64,000 nt of DNA from Desulfovibrionaceae bacterium (GTDB lineage Bacteria; Desulfobacterota; Desulfovibrionia; Desulfovibrionales; Desulfovibrionaceae). The notes beneath the pieces are model-generated. The model was not told the origin of the DNA and searched no databases. It saw nothing but the letters and a program-made list of their open reading frames with translations. Each line of letters starts with the position of its first letter. The stretch's first letter is position 1. The stretch lies in the NCBI GenBank assembly GCA_022510785.1, contig JAFLSV010000002.1, positions 1 through 64,000 of the forward strand, given 5' to 3'. Made by a program: the position numbers and the translations under genes. This document shows, one piece after another, positions 34,032-43,554 of the stretch.

Positions 34032-35225
34032 TTATTTCACCGTCAGCAGCAGAAATCTCTTTTTCCCGAGCTTGATGGTGTAGCTGCCCGCCGGCAGGGG
34101 GCTGAGGGCATCGTTCCACTTTTCGTCATTGATACTCAGGGAACCGGCGGCCACCAGGCGTTTGGCCTCTCCGCGCGAGGCGGCCAGGCCTGAATCGGCC
34201 AGAAACACGGCCGGAGCGCTGGCGTCGCCGGCCTGGCACAGCCAGGTGGGGGCGTCGTCGGGCACGCCCCCTCTGGCGAACACGGCGTTGAAGCCGTCGC
34301 GCGCCTCGCGGGCGGCCTCGGCCCCGTGGTACAGGGTGACGATTTCCATGGCCAGCTCTTCCTTGACCAGCTTGGGATGGAGCGCCCCGTCCGCCACCTG
34401 GCGCCGCAGTTCGGCGATTTCGTCCAAAGATTTGGCCGAAAGCAGTTCATAATAGCGCCACATGAGATTGTCGGAAATGGACATGGTCTTGCCGAACTGG
34501 TCGGCGGCGGGCTCGTCAATGCCGATATAGTTGCCGTAGGACTTGGACATCTTGCGCGTGCCGTCCAGGCCTTCCAGCAGGGGCATGGTCAGCACGCACT
34601 GGGGTTCCTGCCCGTAATGGGCCTGAAGTGTGCGCCCCACAAGAAGGTTGAAGGTCTGGTCGGTGCCGCCCAGCTCCACATCGGTGTGCATGGCCACCGA
34701 GTCGTAGCCCTGAAGCAGGGGATAATAGAGTTCGTGCAGGGCAATGGGCCGTTCTTCGCGGTAGCGCTTGGCAAAGTCGTCGCGTTCCAGCATGCGGGCC
34801 AGGGTCATGTGCGAGCCCAGGCGTATGAAGTCGGCCGCGCCCATGCTGCCGTGCCAGCGCGAGTTGAAGTCCAGGACGGTCTTGTCCGGATCGAGGATTT
34901 TGAAAACCTGCCGTTTGTAGGTTTCGGCATTGGCGCTGACCTGTTCGGGGGTCAGCGCGGGGCGGGTTTCGGAACGGCCGGAGGGGTCGCCGATGGTCGC
35001 CGTAAAGTCTCCCACCAGAAAGGTGACCCTGTGCCCCAGTTCCTGAAAGTGACGCAGTTTGTGGATGATGACCGTGTGCCCCAAATGCAGATCGGGCGCG
35101 GTGGGGTCGCAGCCCAGCTTGATATTCAGGGGCTTGCCCCGGGCCAGTTTTTTGCGCAGGTCGTCTTCGTTGATCAGATCGACACTGCCGCGACGAATGA
35201 TTCTGATTTGTTGATCAATATCCAC
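34032..35225 (-). CDS. tyrS: Tyrosyl-tRNA synthetase
   Basis: The 397-residue class I synthetase charges tRNA-Tyr. The signatures are [14 protein letters not shown] (HIGH motif), [14 protein letters not shown], and [12 protein letters not shown] (KMSKS motif); an S4 RNA-binding domain forms the last 60 residues ([20 protein letters not shown]). The sequence is of the TyrZ-like group with a short N-terminus. A GTG at 35225 preceded by AGGAG at a spacing of seven is taken as the start; the frame upstream lacks conservation. Confidence 0.95.
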   Translation of the reverse strand: MDIDQQIRIIRRGSVDLINEDDLRKKLARGKPLNIKLGCDPTAPDLHLGHTVIIHKLRHFQELGHRVTFLVGDFTATIGDPSGRSETRPALTPEQVSANAETYKRQVFKILDPDKTVLDFNSRWHGSMGAADFIRLGSHMTLARMLERDDFAKRYREERPIALHELYYPLLQGYDSVAMHTDVELGGTDQTFNLLVGRTLQAHYGQEPQCVLTMPLLEGLDGTRKMSKSYGNYIGIDEPAADQFGKTMSISDNLMWRYYELLSAKSLDEIAELRRQVADGALHPKLVKEELAMEIVTLYHGAEAAREARDGFNAVFARGGVPDDAPTWLCQAGDASAPAVFLADSGLAASRGEAKRLVAAGSLSINDEKWNDALSPLPAGSYTIKLGKKRFLLLTVK

Positions 35226-35359
35226 CGGGCTTCTCCTGTGCAAGACACGCGCATGACTGCGGCGGCGGCTGCCGCCGCGCATGCCTCGCGTTCTTGTTGC
35301 AGGGAAAGCGGTGGCTGTCAACGTCGGAGTTGCGGCGCCCCGGGCGGCGCGTACAACGC

Positions 35360-36088
35360 TCAGCGCGTCTGAATGCTTTTGCCGTAGAGCGAAAGCCGTT
35401 TGCTGGCGAATCCGGCCGCCTTGGGAGCCGGCTCAAAGACGGCCGCGGGTTCGGCCTTTGGCGGCGCGGCCTGAGGCGCGGTCAGGCTTTGCGCGGCGGC
35501 AAGGGGCGGCGTGGGCGCGGCATGGGCGGCGGGCCTGGCCTCGGGGGCGGGCGGAACCGGCGCCATGGCGCTGTGTTGCGTCTCCTGCTGGGTATAGCGC
35601 CCGGCCGCGGTGTTTCTGGGCACAAAGGTGGAGCCCGTGCTGGCGGTTGTCACGGAGCGGGGCATGGCTGTGGGATGCGCGTTCTGCCTGGCCCGCAGCT
35701 GGGCGCAGGCCGCCTGGGCTTCAGCCGTGGTTATGACCTGGCCGAAGGCTTCGCGCAGTCCGCTCAGAATGTCCACCACGCTGTCCAGTTTTTCCAAATC
35801 CAGTTTGAGGTTGGCCTGCAGCAGGCGTGTGGTGCATAAAAAATAGAGCTGATGCAGGTTTTTGGCCAGTTCGCCGCCCAGTTCCATGTTCAGGCTGCTG
35901 TCCAGTTCGTTCACAATGTCCAGTGCGCGGGAAATAAGCATCCCCTTGCCCGCGTAATCCTTGGCCAGCATTTTGGTGCGGGCCTGAGCCAGAAAGCGCA
36001 GGGCCCCATCGAACAGCATGACGACAATTTCGCCCTGTCCGGTGGTTCCGACCTGGGTTTGCAAATACATATTAGCCGCGTTGTACAT
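35360..36088 (-). CDS. fliS: Flagellar export chaperone FliS with long Ala/Pro-rich tail
   Basis: Residues 1-130 form a normal FliS helical bundle: [27 protein letters not shown]-like [11 protein letters not shown], and [16 protein letters not shown]-type tracts. FliS binds newly made flagellin and keeps it unfolded for export. Usual length is about 130, whereas this protein has 242 residues. The extra 110 residues are rich in Ala, Pro and Thr and look disordered. It lies 87 bases downstream of fliD on the same strand, the common fliD-fliS order. The tail may be a species-specific linker or an interaction surface. Confidence 0.92.
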   Translation of the reverse strand: MYNAANMYLQTQVGTTGQGEIVVMLFDGALRFLAQARTKMLAKDYAGKGMLISRALDIVNELDSSLNMELGGELAKNLHQLYFLCTTRLLQANLKLDLEKLDSVVDILSGLREAFGQVITTAEAQAACAQLRARQNAHPTAMPRSVTTASTGSTFVPRNTAAGRYTQQETQHSAMAPVPPAPEARPAAHAAPTPPLAAAQSLTAPQAAPPKAEPAAVFEPAPKAAGFASKRLSLYGKSIQTR

Positions 36089-36175
36089 TCCTTCAAACTC
36101 CTTGTCCTCATCCGCCGCGCGACTCCGGAAGCGGAGCCGCGCGACCTCATCCGTTGCCCGATGGCCGCCTGCCGG

Positions 36176-39100
36176 CTACTTCTTTGAATTCAACTGGCTC
36201 AGTGCCGCCTCGTTGGCTTCCATGGTGCTGTTCATCTGGCTCAGCAGGGTGTCCAGGCGGCTGTACAGCGCCTTTTGCCGGGATTCCCACTGGGCCAGCC
36301 TGCTGACTTCGCGTTCGATTTTCTTGTCAATGCCGGCGACGATGCCGGTCTTGGAATTGGAATAGTTGTCAATAAGCAGGGGAATGGTGCCCGCCGTCTG
36401 CTTGCTGCCTTCGACCACGGGCTGGCATTCGGCGGCGAGCAGGTCGATCATTTCCCCCACCTTGCCCTGCTTGATGCGCACGGTGCCGGAATGATTGCCC
36501 GGCACGAGATCAGCTTCGGTGAACTGAATGGCCAGACCGGCGGCGTCGTTGTCGTAGTCGCCCACGGTGAAGCGGCCCGGATAGGCCGAGTCTTCCTCCG
36601 CCTTCACGCCGTTGATATAGACGTTTGTCACGCGGGTTGACGTCACCCCGGTTTCGGGGTCGGTGTATTCCTTGACCTCGTAGGTCACGTCATAGGTTCC
36701 GGCCTTGGCCCGTGTTCCCACCGAGGCCACGCTGAAGTCCGAGGTATTGGTGCTGGCTTCCGAATTGGCGGAAAAAAGTTCCGCCACATTGCGAATGTCC
36801 TTTTCGATGGCCGCGTCCAGCGCGTCTTCGTCAATGCGCAGCAAACCATTTTCGGGGTCGCTTTCGTCCGTCACGGTGCCGATGCCGATTTGCGCCCAGT
36901 TGGTGAACAGATCGCCCAGAATATCGTTTTGACTGGAGCGGCCCTTGAAGCCATCGGCGCTGTCGGCCGTCAGGCTCTTGAGTCTGCTGGCCAGCAGCTG
37001 CACGCCGTAGTTGCCGGTCAGGGTGGAGCCATACTGCCAGGTGAACTGGGACTGGAGTGTCAAAAGACCCGAGCTTTCGTCCACTTCAGGGCTTTTGACT
37101 TCCTTGCTTGTGTCGACCTTGGTCAGTTCCTTGATCATGCTCCGCAGCCCGTTGATGGTGTCGACGACGCTGCGGATATTTTCCTTGAGGGTTTCCTTGT
37201 CATTGGCGACGCTCAGGGTGGTTTCGCCGGTGCTCTTCAGCGTGATATTCAACCCTTCTATCACTTCCGTCAGAGTATTGCTTTCGGAAGTCAGCGCCTG
37301 GGGCCAGCCGTTCATGGTAAACATGGCGTCTTCGGCCTGCTTGCTGTACCAGTTGTCGCCGTTGTCGCGCAGAGCCTTCATGTCGCCGCTGTCTATGCTG
37401 GCCAGGCTTATGCGTTCCTCACCCTCGGCGCCCTGGGTGAAATACTGGATTTCGTAGCCCGACCCCATGGCCACGACGCGGGCCTCAATGCCGATTTTGG
37501 TGTCGGGATCATCCCTGAACTTGGCGTTGAAGGCGTCCACGAAGTCCTGCATGGTGGCTCCGTCGGCCACATCCAGGGTGCGCGTGGTGCCGCGGGGATC
37601 GGTAAAGGAAAAGGTGGCGCCGGCTCCGGTGCTGTTGACCACCACATTGCGGCCGTCCAGTTCCGGCCTGCCGCCCAGACCGGGCAGAACAGAGGCGGTG
37701 CTCAGTTCGATGGACTGGGGCCCGAAGTTGAACGAAGCGCTTCCGCCGTCGGCCGGGATCAGGCCGGCAATGGTGGTCTCGATGGCGATGCCCCGGGTGC
37801 TTCCGTCAATACCGGGGTCGTTCGCGTTGTACAGGTTGATCGGCTGCCCGTCCGCGTCCTTGATGACCAGGTTCTGTCCGCCGCTGCCATCGTCTTCCAG
37901 AGAGGCGCTGTACCCGTGTTCGGTGCTGTAGGCGCTCTTGTTGAAAAGCGAAACAAAGCCCGACAGGGTGGTGCCGGCGGGCACGCTGAGGCTGGGGATG
38001 TCCTCGTCGGCCAGGTTCTCTCCCAGATTCAGGCCATAAAAGCGGAACTGCGCGTCCTCGCTGGTCAGCACCGCATCCGTGGTGGTGAAGGCAATCCTGC
38101 CGCTGGAGGCATCGAACGACGCGGTCAGCCCCTTGGGCTTGGAGGAGGACGAGTTAATTTTGTCCACCAGATCGTTCATGGTGAAGTTGACGCCCACGTT
38201 GACGGAATAGGTCTTGCCCTTGTAGGCGTAAGAAAAGGTCTGGACTTCGCCGGTCGTGTTGATGAGCGTTCTGCCCGGGTCAAAATCCGCGGCGAAACCG
38301 CCCCCGCCCAGGGCTTCGCAGTCGGTTCGGGCGGGCAGGTTGACCACGTTCTTGGTGTCGCTGTCCCGCATCTGGAGAACGTAGTTGGAGCCCTTGAGTT
38401 CCAGACTGGCTGTCACGCCGCTCTTCTGCTTGTTGAACTCCTTCACGAACTGCTCGGCCGTCATGCCGGCCGTGATGCTCAGCGAGTATGTCTTGCCGCC
38501 GTATTCATAGGTATAGTTCTGATCCTCGCTGCTGTTGTTGAGAACCACGTCCCGTCCCGAAAACAGGGGAGTGCTGTCAAAGCCGTCCAGGTTGGACTCG
38601 ATGCTGAGCGACGCGCCTTTGCCGGTATCCTTGCCCTGCATCTGAAAAACATAGCCCGATCCGGTTTTGATAAGCGAGGCGCGCACGCCGGGGTTGTCGG
38701 CGTCCTTGTTGATTTGGTCAACCAGATTTTCCAGGGTGGTGTTGTTGGCGACGGTCAGCTCGCGGCGCACCCCCTTGTAGGTATAGGCAAAGGTCTTGGC
38801 GCCGTCGGTGGTGACCGCCTCCTGCTTGGAATCAAAAACCTTCTTGTTGCTGAACACCGAGGCCGAGGCCAGCTGCTGCACGTCGATGGTGTATATGCCC
38901 TCGTCGATGTTGGAATCGGCCGTGGCTGTGGCCACGGTGCTCATGGAGCTGTCCACCGTGCGCTGGAGCATCTTGTCCATGGAGGAAAAGGCCTGCAGGG
39001 CGCTTTTGGCCTCCTGCATGCCGTTGAGTATTTCCTTGAAGGCATCGACGCGCGTCATCCATTCCGCCCGCCATACTTTTAGGCGATACATGGGAATGGA

Positions 39101-39193
39101 TTCCACTTCCTTCAGTTTTTCGATTATGGACGCAAAGTCTGTGCCCGAGCCCAAGCCCTGAATGGAAATGCCGCCTGATATCGAGTAAGCCAT
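36176..39193 (-). CDS. fliD: Flagellar hook-associated protein 2 (filament cap) FliD, repeat-expanded
   Basis: The 1005-residue FliD forms the cap that inserts flagellin at the filament tip. The N-terminal domain (SISGGISIQGLGSGTDFASI, about 1-120) and C-terminal domain (ending VSRLAQWESRQKALYSRLDT, about 890-1005) are typical. Usual length is 450-700. The extra length comes from about five copies of a beta-rich unit at about residues 133-188, 225-280, 317-372, 401-450 and 525-587, with a pattern like TFSYAYKGKTYSVNVG...TMNDLVDKIN. These lie in the exposed middle region. GAGG precedes the ATG at 39193; the longer frame lacks conservation. Confidence 0.93.
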   Translation of the reverse strand: MAYSISGGISIQGLGSGTDFASIIEKLKEVESIPMYRLKVWRAEWMTRVDAFKEILNGMQEAKSALQAFSSMDKMLQRTVDSSMSTVATATADSNIDEGIYTIDVQQLASASVFSNKKVFDSKQEAVTTDGAKTFAYTYKGVRRELTVANNTTLENLVDQINKDADNPGVRASLIKTGSGYVFQMQGKDTGKGASLSIESNLDGFDSTPLFSGRDVVLNNSSEDQNYTYEYGGKTYSLSITAGMTAEQFVKEFNKQKSGVTASLELKGSNYVLQMRDSDTKNVVNLPARTDCEALGGGGFAADFDPGRTLINTTGEVQTFSYAYKGKTYSVNVGVNFTMNDLVDKINSSSSKPKGLTASFDASSGRIAFTTTDAVLTSEDAQFRFYGLNLGENLADEDIPSLSVPAGTTLSGFVSLFNKSAYSTEHGYSASLEDDGSGGQNLVIKDADGQPINLYNANDPGIDGSTRGIAIETTIAGLIPADGGSASFNFGPQSIELSTASVLPGLGGRPELDGRNVVVNSTGAGATFSFTDPRGTTRTLDVADGATMQDFVDAFNAKFRDDPDTKIGIEARVVAMGSGYEIQYFTQGAEGEERISLASIDSGDMKALRDNGDNWYSKQAEDAMFTMNGWPQALTSESNTLTEVIEGLNITLKSTGETTLSVANDKETLKENIRSVVDTINGLRSMIKELTKVDTSKEVKSPEVDESSGLLTLQSQFTWQYGSTLTGNYGVQLLASRLKSLTADSADGFKGRSSQNDILGDLFTNWAQIGIGTVTDESDPENGLLRIDEDALDAAIEKDIRNVAELFSANSEASTNTSDFSVASVGTRAKAGTYDVTYEVKEYTDPETGVTSTRVTNVYINGVKAEEDSAYPGRFTVGDYDNDAAGLAIQFTEADLVPGNHSGTVRIKQGKVGEMIDLLAAECQPVVEGSKQTAGTIPLLIDNYSNSKTGIVAGIDKKIEREVSRLAQWESRQKALYSRLDTLLSQMNSTMEANEAALSQLNSKK

Positions 39194-39325
39194 GCCTGTG
39201 TCCTCGCGCGGAAAATTTTGCCGACCGGGGAAGATCTGCCCATACCCTTGCAAGGGGGATGCCACAGCTTCTTTTTCCACGCTCTCTTGCTGTATCGGCG
39301 CGCGCATGTTTTTCGTTAGGGCACG

Positions 39326-39367
39326 AAAACAGCCCCCGCCGGCCTTATGGCCGGCGGGGGCTGTTTC
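39326..39367 (-). terminator. Terminator between tsaB and fliD
   Basis: A perfect 18-bp GC-rich stem (39327-39344 with 39349-39366) with a four-base loop is followed on the minus strand by TTTTCG. It begins 37 bases after the tsaB stop and ends the long rpsB-side cluster before fliD. Confidence 0.85.
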
Positions 39368-39403
39368 CGATCGGATCGCGGGGGAATACAGGCGCTGTTT
39401 TTT

Positions 39404-40243
39404 TTACAAGCCCGCCGAAAGCAGGCGTTCCAGCTCGGCGCGGGCGCGGGCGGGGTCTTCGCCGCGCATGCGGGCCATGTCATCCAGGTTGTCCACGGCG
39501 TCGCAGTCACGCAGATACAGGGGCCGCACATCGCGCGGAGCGGCGTTCCAGTCCGCGGCCTCGGTCAGGGCCAGCAGGGCGGCGGCGGAGGGCATGTCAT
39601 AGCGCGCGGGCATAATGCGGGTGCCGGCGGGAACGGCCGCTTCAAAGAAGCTTCGGTGCGCGCTGACGGCCTCGCCCACCAGATAGTCGGGCGCAGAGCC
39701 GCACGGAGAAACGGGCGCGCCGGCCGCGCCGTGCGATGCGCGGCGCGGGCCGCCCCTTTCCCGCATGTCTCCGGCGCAGCCGGAGTCGTCAGGGCCGTCA
39801 GGCTGGGGCAGAAGCTCAATGTCCTGTCGCGGACAGGGAAGGCCCCGCGCGTCCGCCACATAGACGGCGCTGTACATCCAGCCCCGCCGGGCGGGGATAA
39901 ACACGGCGATGCTCTCGCCCGGCCTGGCGGGCACGCCGGCGGCCACGCACTGCATGAAGTTCAGTCCGGCCTGGCGCGCGCCGTTGGCCCTGGCCAGCCC
40001 GGCGGCTGTGGCCAGGGCCAGGCGTATGCCGGTAAAGCTTCCGGGCCCGGCCACGCAGGCCACCCGCTCAATATCGCGCGCCGCGAAGCCCATCCGGCGG
40101 CAGGCGTGCTCCAGCGCCGGAGCCAGCAGTTCGGTGCCGCCGCCTTTGGTCAGCCAGTTCTGGGCGCACAGCAGAACGCCGTCCCGGCTCAGGACGAACT
40201 GGACATACCTGGCGGCTGTATTGAGAGACAGGGTCAATGGCAT
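39404..40243 (-). CDS. tsaB: tRNA threonylcarbamoyladenosine biosynthesis protein TsaB
   Basis: The 279-residue protein belongs to the ASKHA-fold TsaB family that acts with TsaD and TsaE to place the t6A modification at A37 of ANN-decoding tRNAs. The N-terminal LTLSLNTAARYVQFVL and the tract VAGPGSFTGIRLALATAAGL near residues 65-85 are diagnostic. The C-terminal third is less conserved. The ATG at 40243 lies 12 bases downstream of rseP and is preceded by AAGG; an in-frame upstream start would overlap rseP. Confidence 0.9.
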   Translation of the reverse strand: MPLTLSLNTAARYVQFVLSRDGVLLCAQNWLTKGGGTELLAPALEHACRRMGFAARDIERVACVAGPGSFTGIRLALATAAGLARANGARQAGLNFMQCVAAGVPARPGESIAVFIPARRGWMYSAVYVADARGLPCPRQDIELLPQPDGPDDSGCAGDMRERGGPRRASHGAAGAPVSPCGSAPDYLVGEAVSAHRSFFEAAVPAGTRIMPARYDMPSAAALLALTEAADWNAAPRDVRPLYLRDCDAVDNLDDMARMRGEDPARARAELERLLSAGL

Positions 40244-40254
40244 ACCATGCACCT

Positions 40255-41364
40255 TCAGCGGAACCAGCGCATCACGTCGTTGAATGTGGCAAACACCATG
40301 AGCAGTGTCAGAAGCGCCACACCAAAGCGCATGGCCCAATCCTGAATTTTTTCCGGCACGGGCCGGCGCAGAATGATTTCGATGAGGCAGAACAGGATGA
40401 CGCCCCCGTCCAGCACGGGCACGGGCAAGAGGTTCAGCAGCCCAAGGTTGACGCTGATCAGCGCCGCCAGGAGCAGCAGGGGAACCAGCCCCATCTGGGC
40501 CTGATCTCCCAGCATCTGGGCGATAAGAATGGGGCCGCCCACGGAGTCGGCGGGCACGGAGCCCGCTATCAGCTTTTTCAGGCTGGTCAGCGTGAAATCG
40601 ATGATGGCCCAGGTGCGCTGCAAACCAATGGCGGCCGAAGCCCAGAAACCCTGGGGCTCGTACCGTGTGGCCCCGCTCGCCTGCACTCCGATGAGCCAGG
40701 CGCTTTCTTCCTCGCCGAACAGATTGGTGCGGGCCATGCGCCTGGGTGTCATGGACAGCGCAAGGAGCTCATCGCCCCGGCGGATGCCCACGCTCAGGGT
40801 TTTGCCGCCGGATTCACCCACATACTGGGGCACCTGCCCCCATCTGTCCACCGGGCGTCCGTCGATGGACACAATGCTGTCGCCCGGCTGGAGACCCGCC
40901 TCCTGCGCGGCGCTGCCCTCCATAATGCCCCCCACCACGGGGAGCGTGACGGCCAGACCGCAGGCAAAGGTAATGCCCCAGTAGAGAAGCCAGGCCAGCA
41001 GCAGATTGGCGAAAGGCCCGGCAAAGGCCATAATGAGGCGTTGCCAGGCCGGGCGGTTGCACACGGCTTCCTCGGCGGTGAAGCCCAGCTCTTCCACTTC
41101 GTCGCTGTACTCGCCCACCGCCGACACATAGCCCCCGATGGGCAGCCAGGACAGCCTGTACTCGGTTTTGCCCCGTGTGAAGCCCCACAGGCGCGGCCCC
41201 ATGCCCAGCGAAAAGGTCACCACCCCGATGCCCATGCTGCGGTTGGCGATAAAATGGCCCAGTTCATGAAAAAAAATCAGTCCGCCCAGCACCAGCACAA
41301 CAGCCAGCGCGGGTACACCATAGGCCGTGAAAATATGGAGAAGGAAATCCATGAGATTGGCCAT
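40255..41364 (-). CDS. rseP: Site-2 membrane metalloprotease RseP
   Basis: The 369-residue M50 protease cuts single-pass membrane proteins such as anti-sigma factors and signal peptide remnants. The zinc site HELGH lies at residues 33-37 in the first helix and the third ligand is in NLLPVPVLDGG near residue 320. One PDZ domain (GLQPGDSIVSIDGRPVDRWG, about 135-155) lies in the periplasmic part, whereas E. coli RseP has two. The start at 41364 is eight bases from the dxr stop; GGAAG precedes it. The order dxr-rseP is conserved in many bacteria. Confidence 0.95.
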   Translation of the reverse strand: MANLMDFLLHIFTAYGVPALAVVLVLGGLIFFHELGHFIANRSMGIGVVTFSLGMGPRLWGFTRGKTEYRLSWLPIGGYVSAVGEYSDEVEELGFTAEEAVCNRPAWQRLIMAFAGPFANLLLAWLLYWGITFACGLAVTLPVVGGIMEGSAAQEAGLQPGDSIVSIDGRPVDRWGQVPQYVGESGGKTLSVGIRRGDELLALSMTPRRMARTNLFGEEESAWLIGVQASGATRYEPQGFWASAAIGLQRTWAIIDFTLTSLKKLIAGSVPADSVGGPILIAQMLGDQAQMGLVPLLLLAALISVNLGLLNLLPVPVLDGGVILFCLIEIILRRPVPEKIQDWAMRFGVALLTLLMVFATFNDVMRWFR

Positions 41365-41371
41365 GCTTCCA

Positions 41372-42667
41372 TCAAAGGGCGTGCCAGCGGGCGGCACGGT
41401 TGCGGGTGGCGGCATCCAGCGCTTCAATGCGGGCCAGAGCCAGGGAAAGATCGGGCGCCGCCGGCCCGCGGTCAGGCATGCCGGGCGCGCCGGCGCTTGC
41501 CTCGCCGGCCTCCGCGCTGTCCAGAATATGGCGCACCAGCTCGGGAATGTCCGTAAAGGCCAGCTCTCCGCGCAGAAAGCGCTCCACGGCCACTTCGTTG
41601 GCGGCGTTGAGCTCCACGGTGCGCCCCCCGGCCAGCGCCCGCCGGGCCAGGCTGAGGCAGGGGAACGAGTCCGTGTCCGGCGGTTCAAAACTCAGGGTGC
41701 CCGCCCCGGCCAGATCCAGCGGAGATATTCCCACCACGGCGCGGGGCGGGGTCATGGGCCAGGCCAGGCACAGGGCGATGGGCAGGCGCATATCCGGCTC
41801 GGCCAGCTGCGCCATGAGCGAGCCGTCCTTCAGTTCCACCAGAGAGTGAACCAGCGACTGCGGATGAACCAGCACGCCCACCTCGTCCGCGCATACTCCA
41901 TACAGGTGGCAGGCTTCAATGAGTTCCAGCCCCTTGTTCATCAGCGTGGCCGAGTCAATGGTAATTTTTGCGCCCATGCTCCAGTTGGGATGGCGCAGGG
42001 CGTCTTCGGGCCGCACCGTGGACAGAAAGGCCCTGTCCCGCCCCCGAAAGGGCCCGCCCGACGCGGTGAGCCACAGCCGGGCCACGTCGTCGGGCCTGCG
42101 GCCGATAAGGCACTGAAACAGGGCGCCGTGTTCGGAATCCACAGGCAGGATAACCGCGCCGCTTTTGGCGCAGAGAGCGCGCAGCAGGTCTCCGGCCAGC
42201 ACCAGGGATTCCTTGTTGGCCAGGCACAGGGTTTTGCCCGCCGCGGTCGCCGCCACGGCGGCGCGCAATCCGGCCGCGCCGGCCTGGGCGGCCACCACCA
42301 TGTCCACGCTGTCCAGGGAGGCCAGCGCGGCATAGCCTTCCGGCCCGGTCAGAATGGCGGGATGATAGCCGCGCGGCAGAAGCTTTTTCAGCGCGTCCAC
42401 GCCGTGTTCGCCCGCTTCGTCCTGAACGGCCAGATACGGCGGCCGCCAGCGTGCGGCCTGCTCGGCCAGCAGGGCGATATTCCGCCCGGCGGCCAGGGCC
42501 TCGATGCGAAATGCCTCTGTCCCGCCCGGCGCGAACGGTCTGTCGCGGGAGCCTTCCACCACGAGCAGGGTGTTGCGGCCTATGGAGCCGGTGCTGCCCA
42601 TGACGGCCAGGCGCCGGGGCCAGGGCAGGGCGTGAGCCGAATCGGGAACGGCGCTGATGTACTGCAT
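41372..42667 (-). CDS. dxr: 1-deoxy-D-xylulose 5-phosphate reductoisomerase
   Basis: The 431-residue enzyme converts deoxyxylulose phosphate to methylerythritol phosphate with NADPH, the second step of the non-mevalonate isoprenoid pathway. The NADPH motif GSTGSIGRNTL lies at residues 24-34, CLANKESLVLAG and PVDSEHGALFQCL carry metal and substrate residues, and ASGGPFRG is the flexible loop. A short N-terminal extension of 20 residues precedes the Rossmann fold. It lies between cdsA (three bases) and rseP, supplying isoprenoid precursor to UppS encoded in the same cluster. Confidence 0.96.
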   Translation of the reverse strand: MQYISAVPDSAHALPWPRRLAVMGSTGSIGRNTLLVVEGSRDRPFAPGGTEAFRIEALAAGRNIALLAEQAARWRPPYLAVQDEAGEHGVDALKKLLPRGYHPAILTGPEGYAALASLDSVDMVVAAQAGAAGLRAAVAATAAGKTLCLANKESLVLAGDLLRALCAKSGAVILPVDSEHGALFQCLIGRRPDDVARLWLTASGGPFRGRDRAFLSTVRPEDALRHPNWSMGAKITIDSATLMNKGLELIEACHLYGVCADEVGVLVHPQSLVHSLVELKDGSLMAQLAEPDMRLPIALCLAWPMTPPRAVVGISPLDLAGAGTLSFEPPDTDSFPCLSLARRALAGGRTVELNAANEVAVERFLRGELAFTDIPELVRHILDSAEAGEASAGAPGMPDRGPAAPDLSLALARIEALDAATRNRAARWHAL

Positions 42668-42670
42668 GAT

Positions 42671-43483
42671 TTACCTGAAAAAGGGCACGAAGGCGGCCGT
42701 GACGGCATAGGCGCCCGAGGCGAACAAAAGACTGTCGATGCGGTCAAGCATGCCGCCGTGGCCGGGCAGCAGCTTGCCCGAATCCTTGATGTTCACGCTG
42801 CGCTTCAGGGAAGATTCAAAAAAATCACCAAGTTGTGACATAATTCCCAGTTCCAGGCCCAGCAGGGCAAAGGCCGGGAGCGAGGCGGTTCCGGCCACGG
42901 CCCCGATGGCGCAGCATACGGCCACGGCGGCCAGCAGGCCCGCCGCCGCGCCTTCCACGCTTTTTTTGGGGCTGACGGCGGGCCAGATGCGATGTGTGCC
43001 GAAGCGTATCCCCACAAAATAGGCCATGACATCGGACAGGGCGGGCGCGACCACGACCAGCAGCTGTTCCGCCGGGGAAAAGCCGAGTGCGGGGGCCAGC
43101 AGCAGGGGGACATACACAAGGCCGCCCAGCAGCACGCCGCCGCGCGCAAGCCTGGTCAGGGCCGTTTCATGGCGCCAGCCGGCCAGGCTGTACACGGCCA
43201 GGACAAGCACAGCCGCCGTCAGGGCCAGGCTGAGGGGACAGGCGAACCATGCCGCGCTCAGCAGTCCTGCCCCAAGAGCAAGCCCCAGAAGTTTTATGCC
43301 CCGTTCCGCCTGGGGCAGGAACAGACAGTAGAACTCCCACTGGGCCAGGGCCGCCACCACCATCACCAGCCCGAACAGGGCCAGGCCGCCCAGATGCCAG
43401 ACCGCCAGCAGCAGGGCCGCCAGAGCCAGACCCGTGGCCATGCGGGCACTTAATCCGGCCGCTGAAAATCGATGTTCCGCCAT
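42671..43483 (-). CDS. cdsA: Phosphatidate cytidylyltransferase CdsA
   Basis: The 270-residue membrane enzyme makes CDP-diacylglycerol, the precursor of all phospholipids. The family signature KDSGKLLPGHGGMLDRIDSL lies near residues 228-247 and SPKKSVEG near 182. About seven to eight helices are apparent. The ATG at 43483 has AGGAG upstream; two earlier ATGs in frame lack conserved sequence. It is three bases before dxr and 71 bases after uppS. Confidence 0.95.
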   Translation of the reverse strand: MAEHRFSAAGLSARMATGLALAALLLAVWHLGGLALFGLVMVVAALAQWEFYCLFLPQAERGIKLLGLALGAGLLSAAWFACPLSLALTAAVLVLAVYSLAGWRHETALTRLARGGVLLGGLVYVPLLLAPALGFSPAEQLLVVVAPALSDVMAYFVGIRFGTHRIWPAVSPKKSVEGAAAGLLAAVAVCCAIGAVAGTASLPAFALLGLELGIMSQLGDFFESSLKRSVNIKDSGKLLPGHGGMLDRIDSLLFASGAYAVTAAFVPFFR

Positions 43484-43554
43484 TGCTGATGTCTCCTGAA
43501 CCGCTGGCTGGGGCGTCATGGCCGCCCTGTCTTTCCGCGGAATGGGGGCGCCCG

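Noticed and set aside
36890-39082. Open frame of 730 codons on the plus strand opposite fliD
   Set aside because: FliD is complete with known N- and C-terminal domains. The antisense frame is open only because GC-rich codon use leaves few stops on the other strand.
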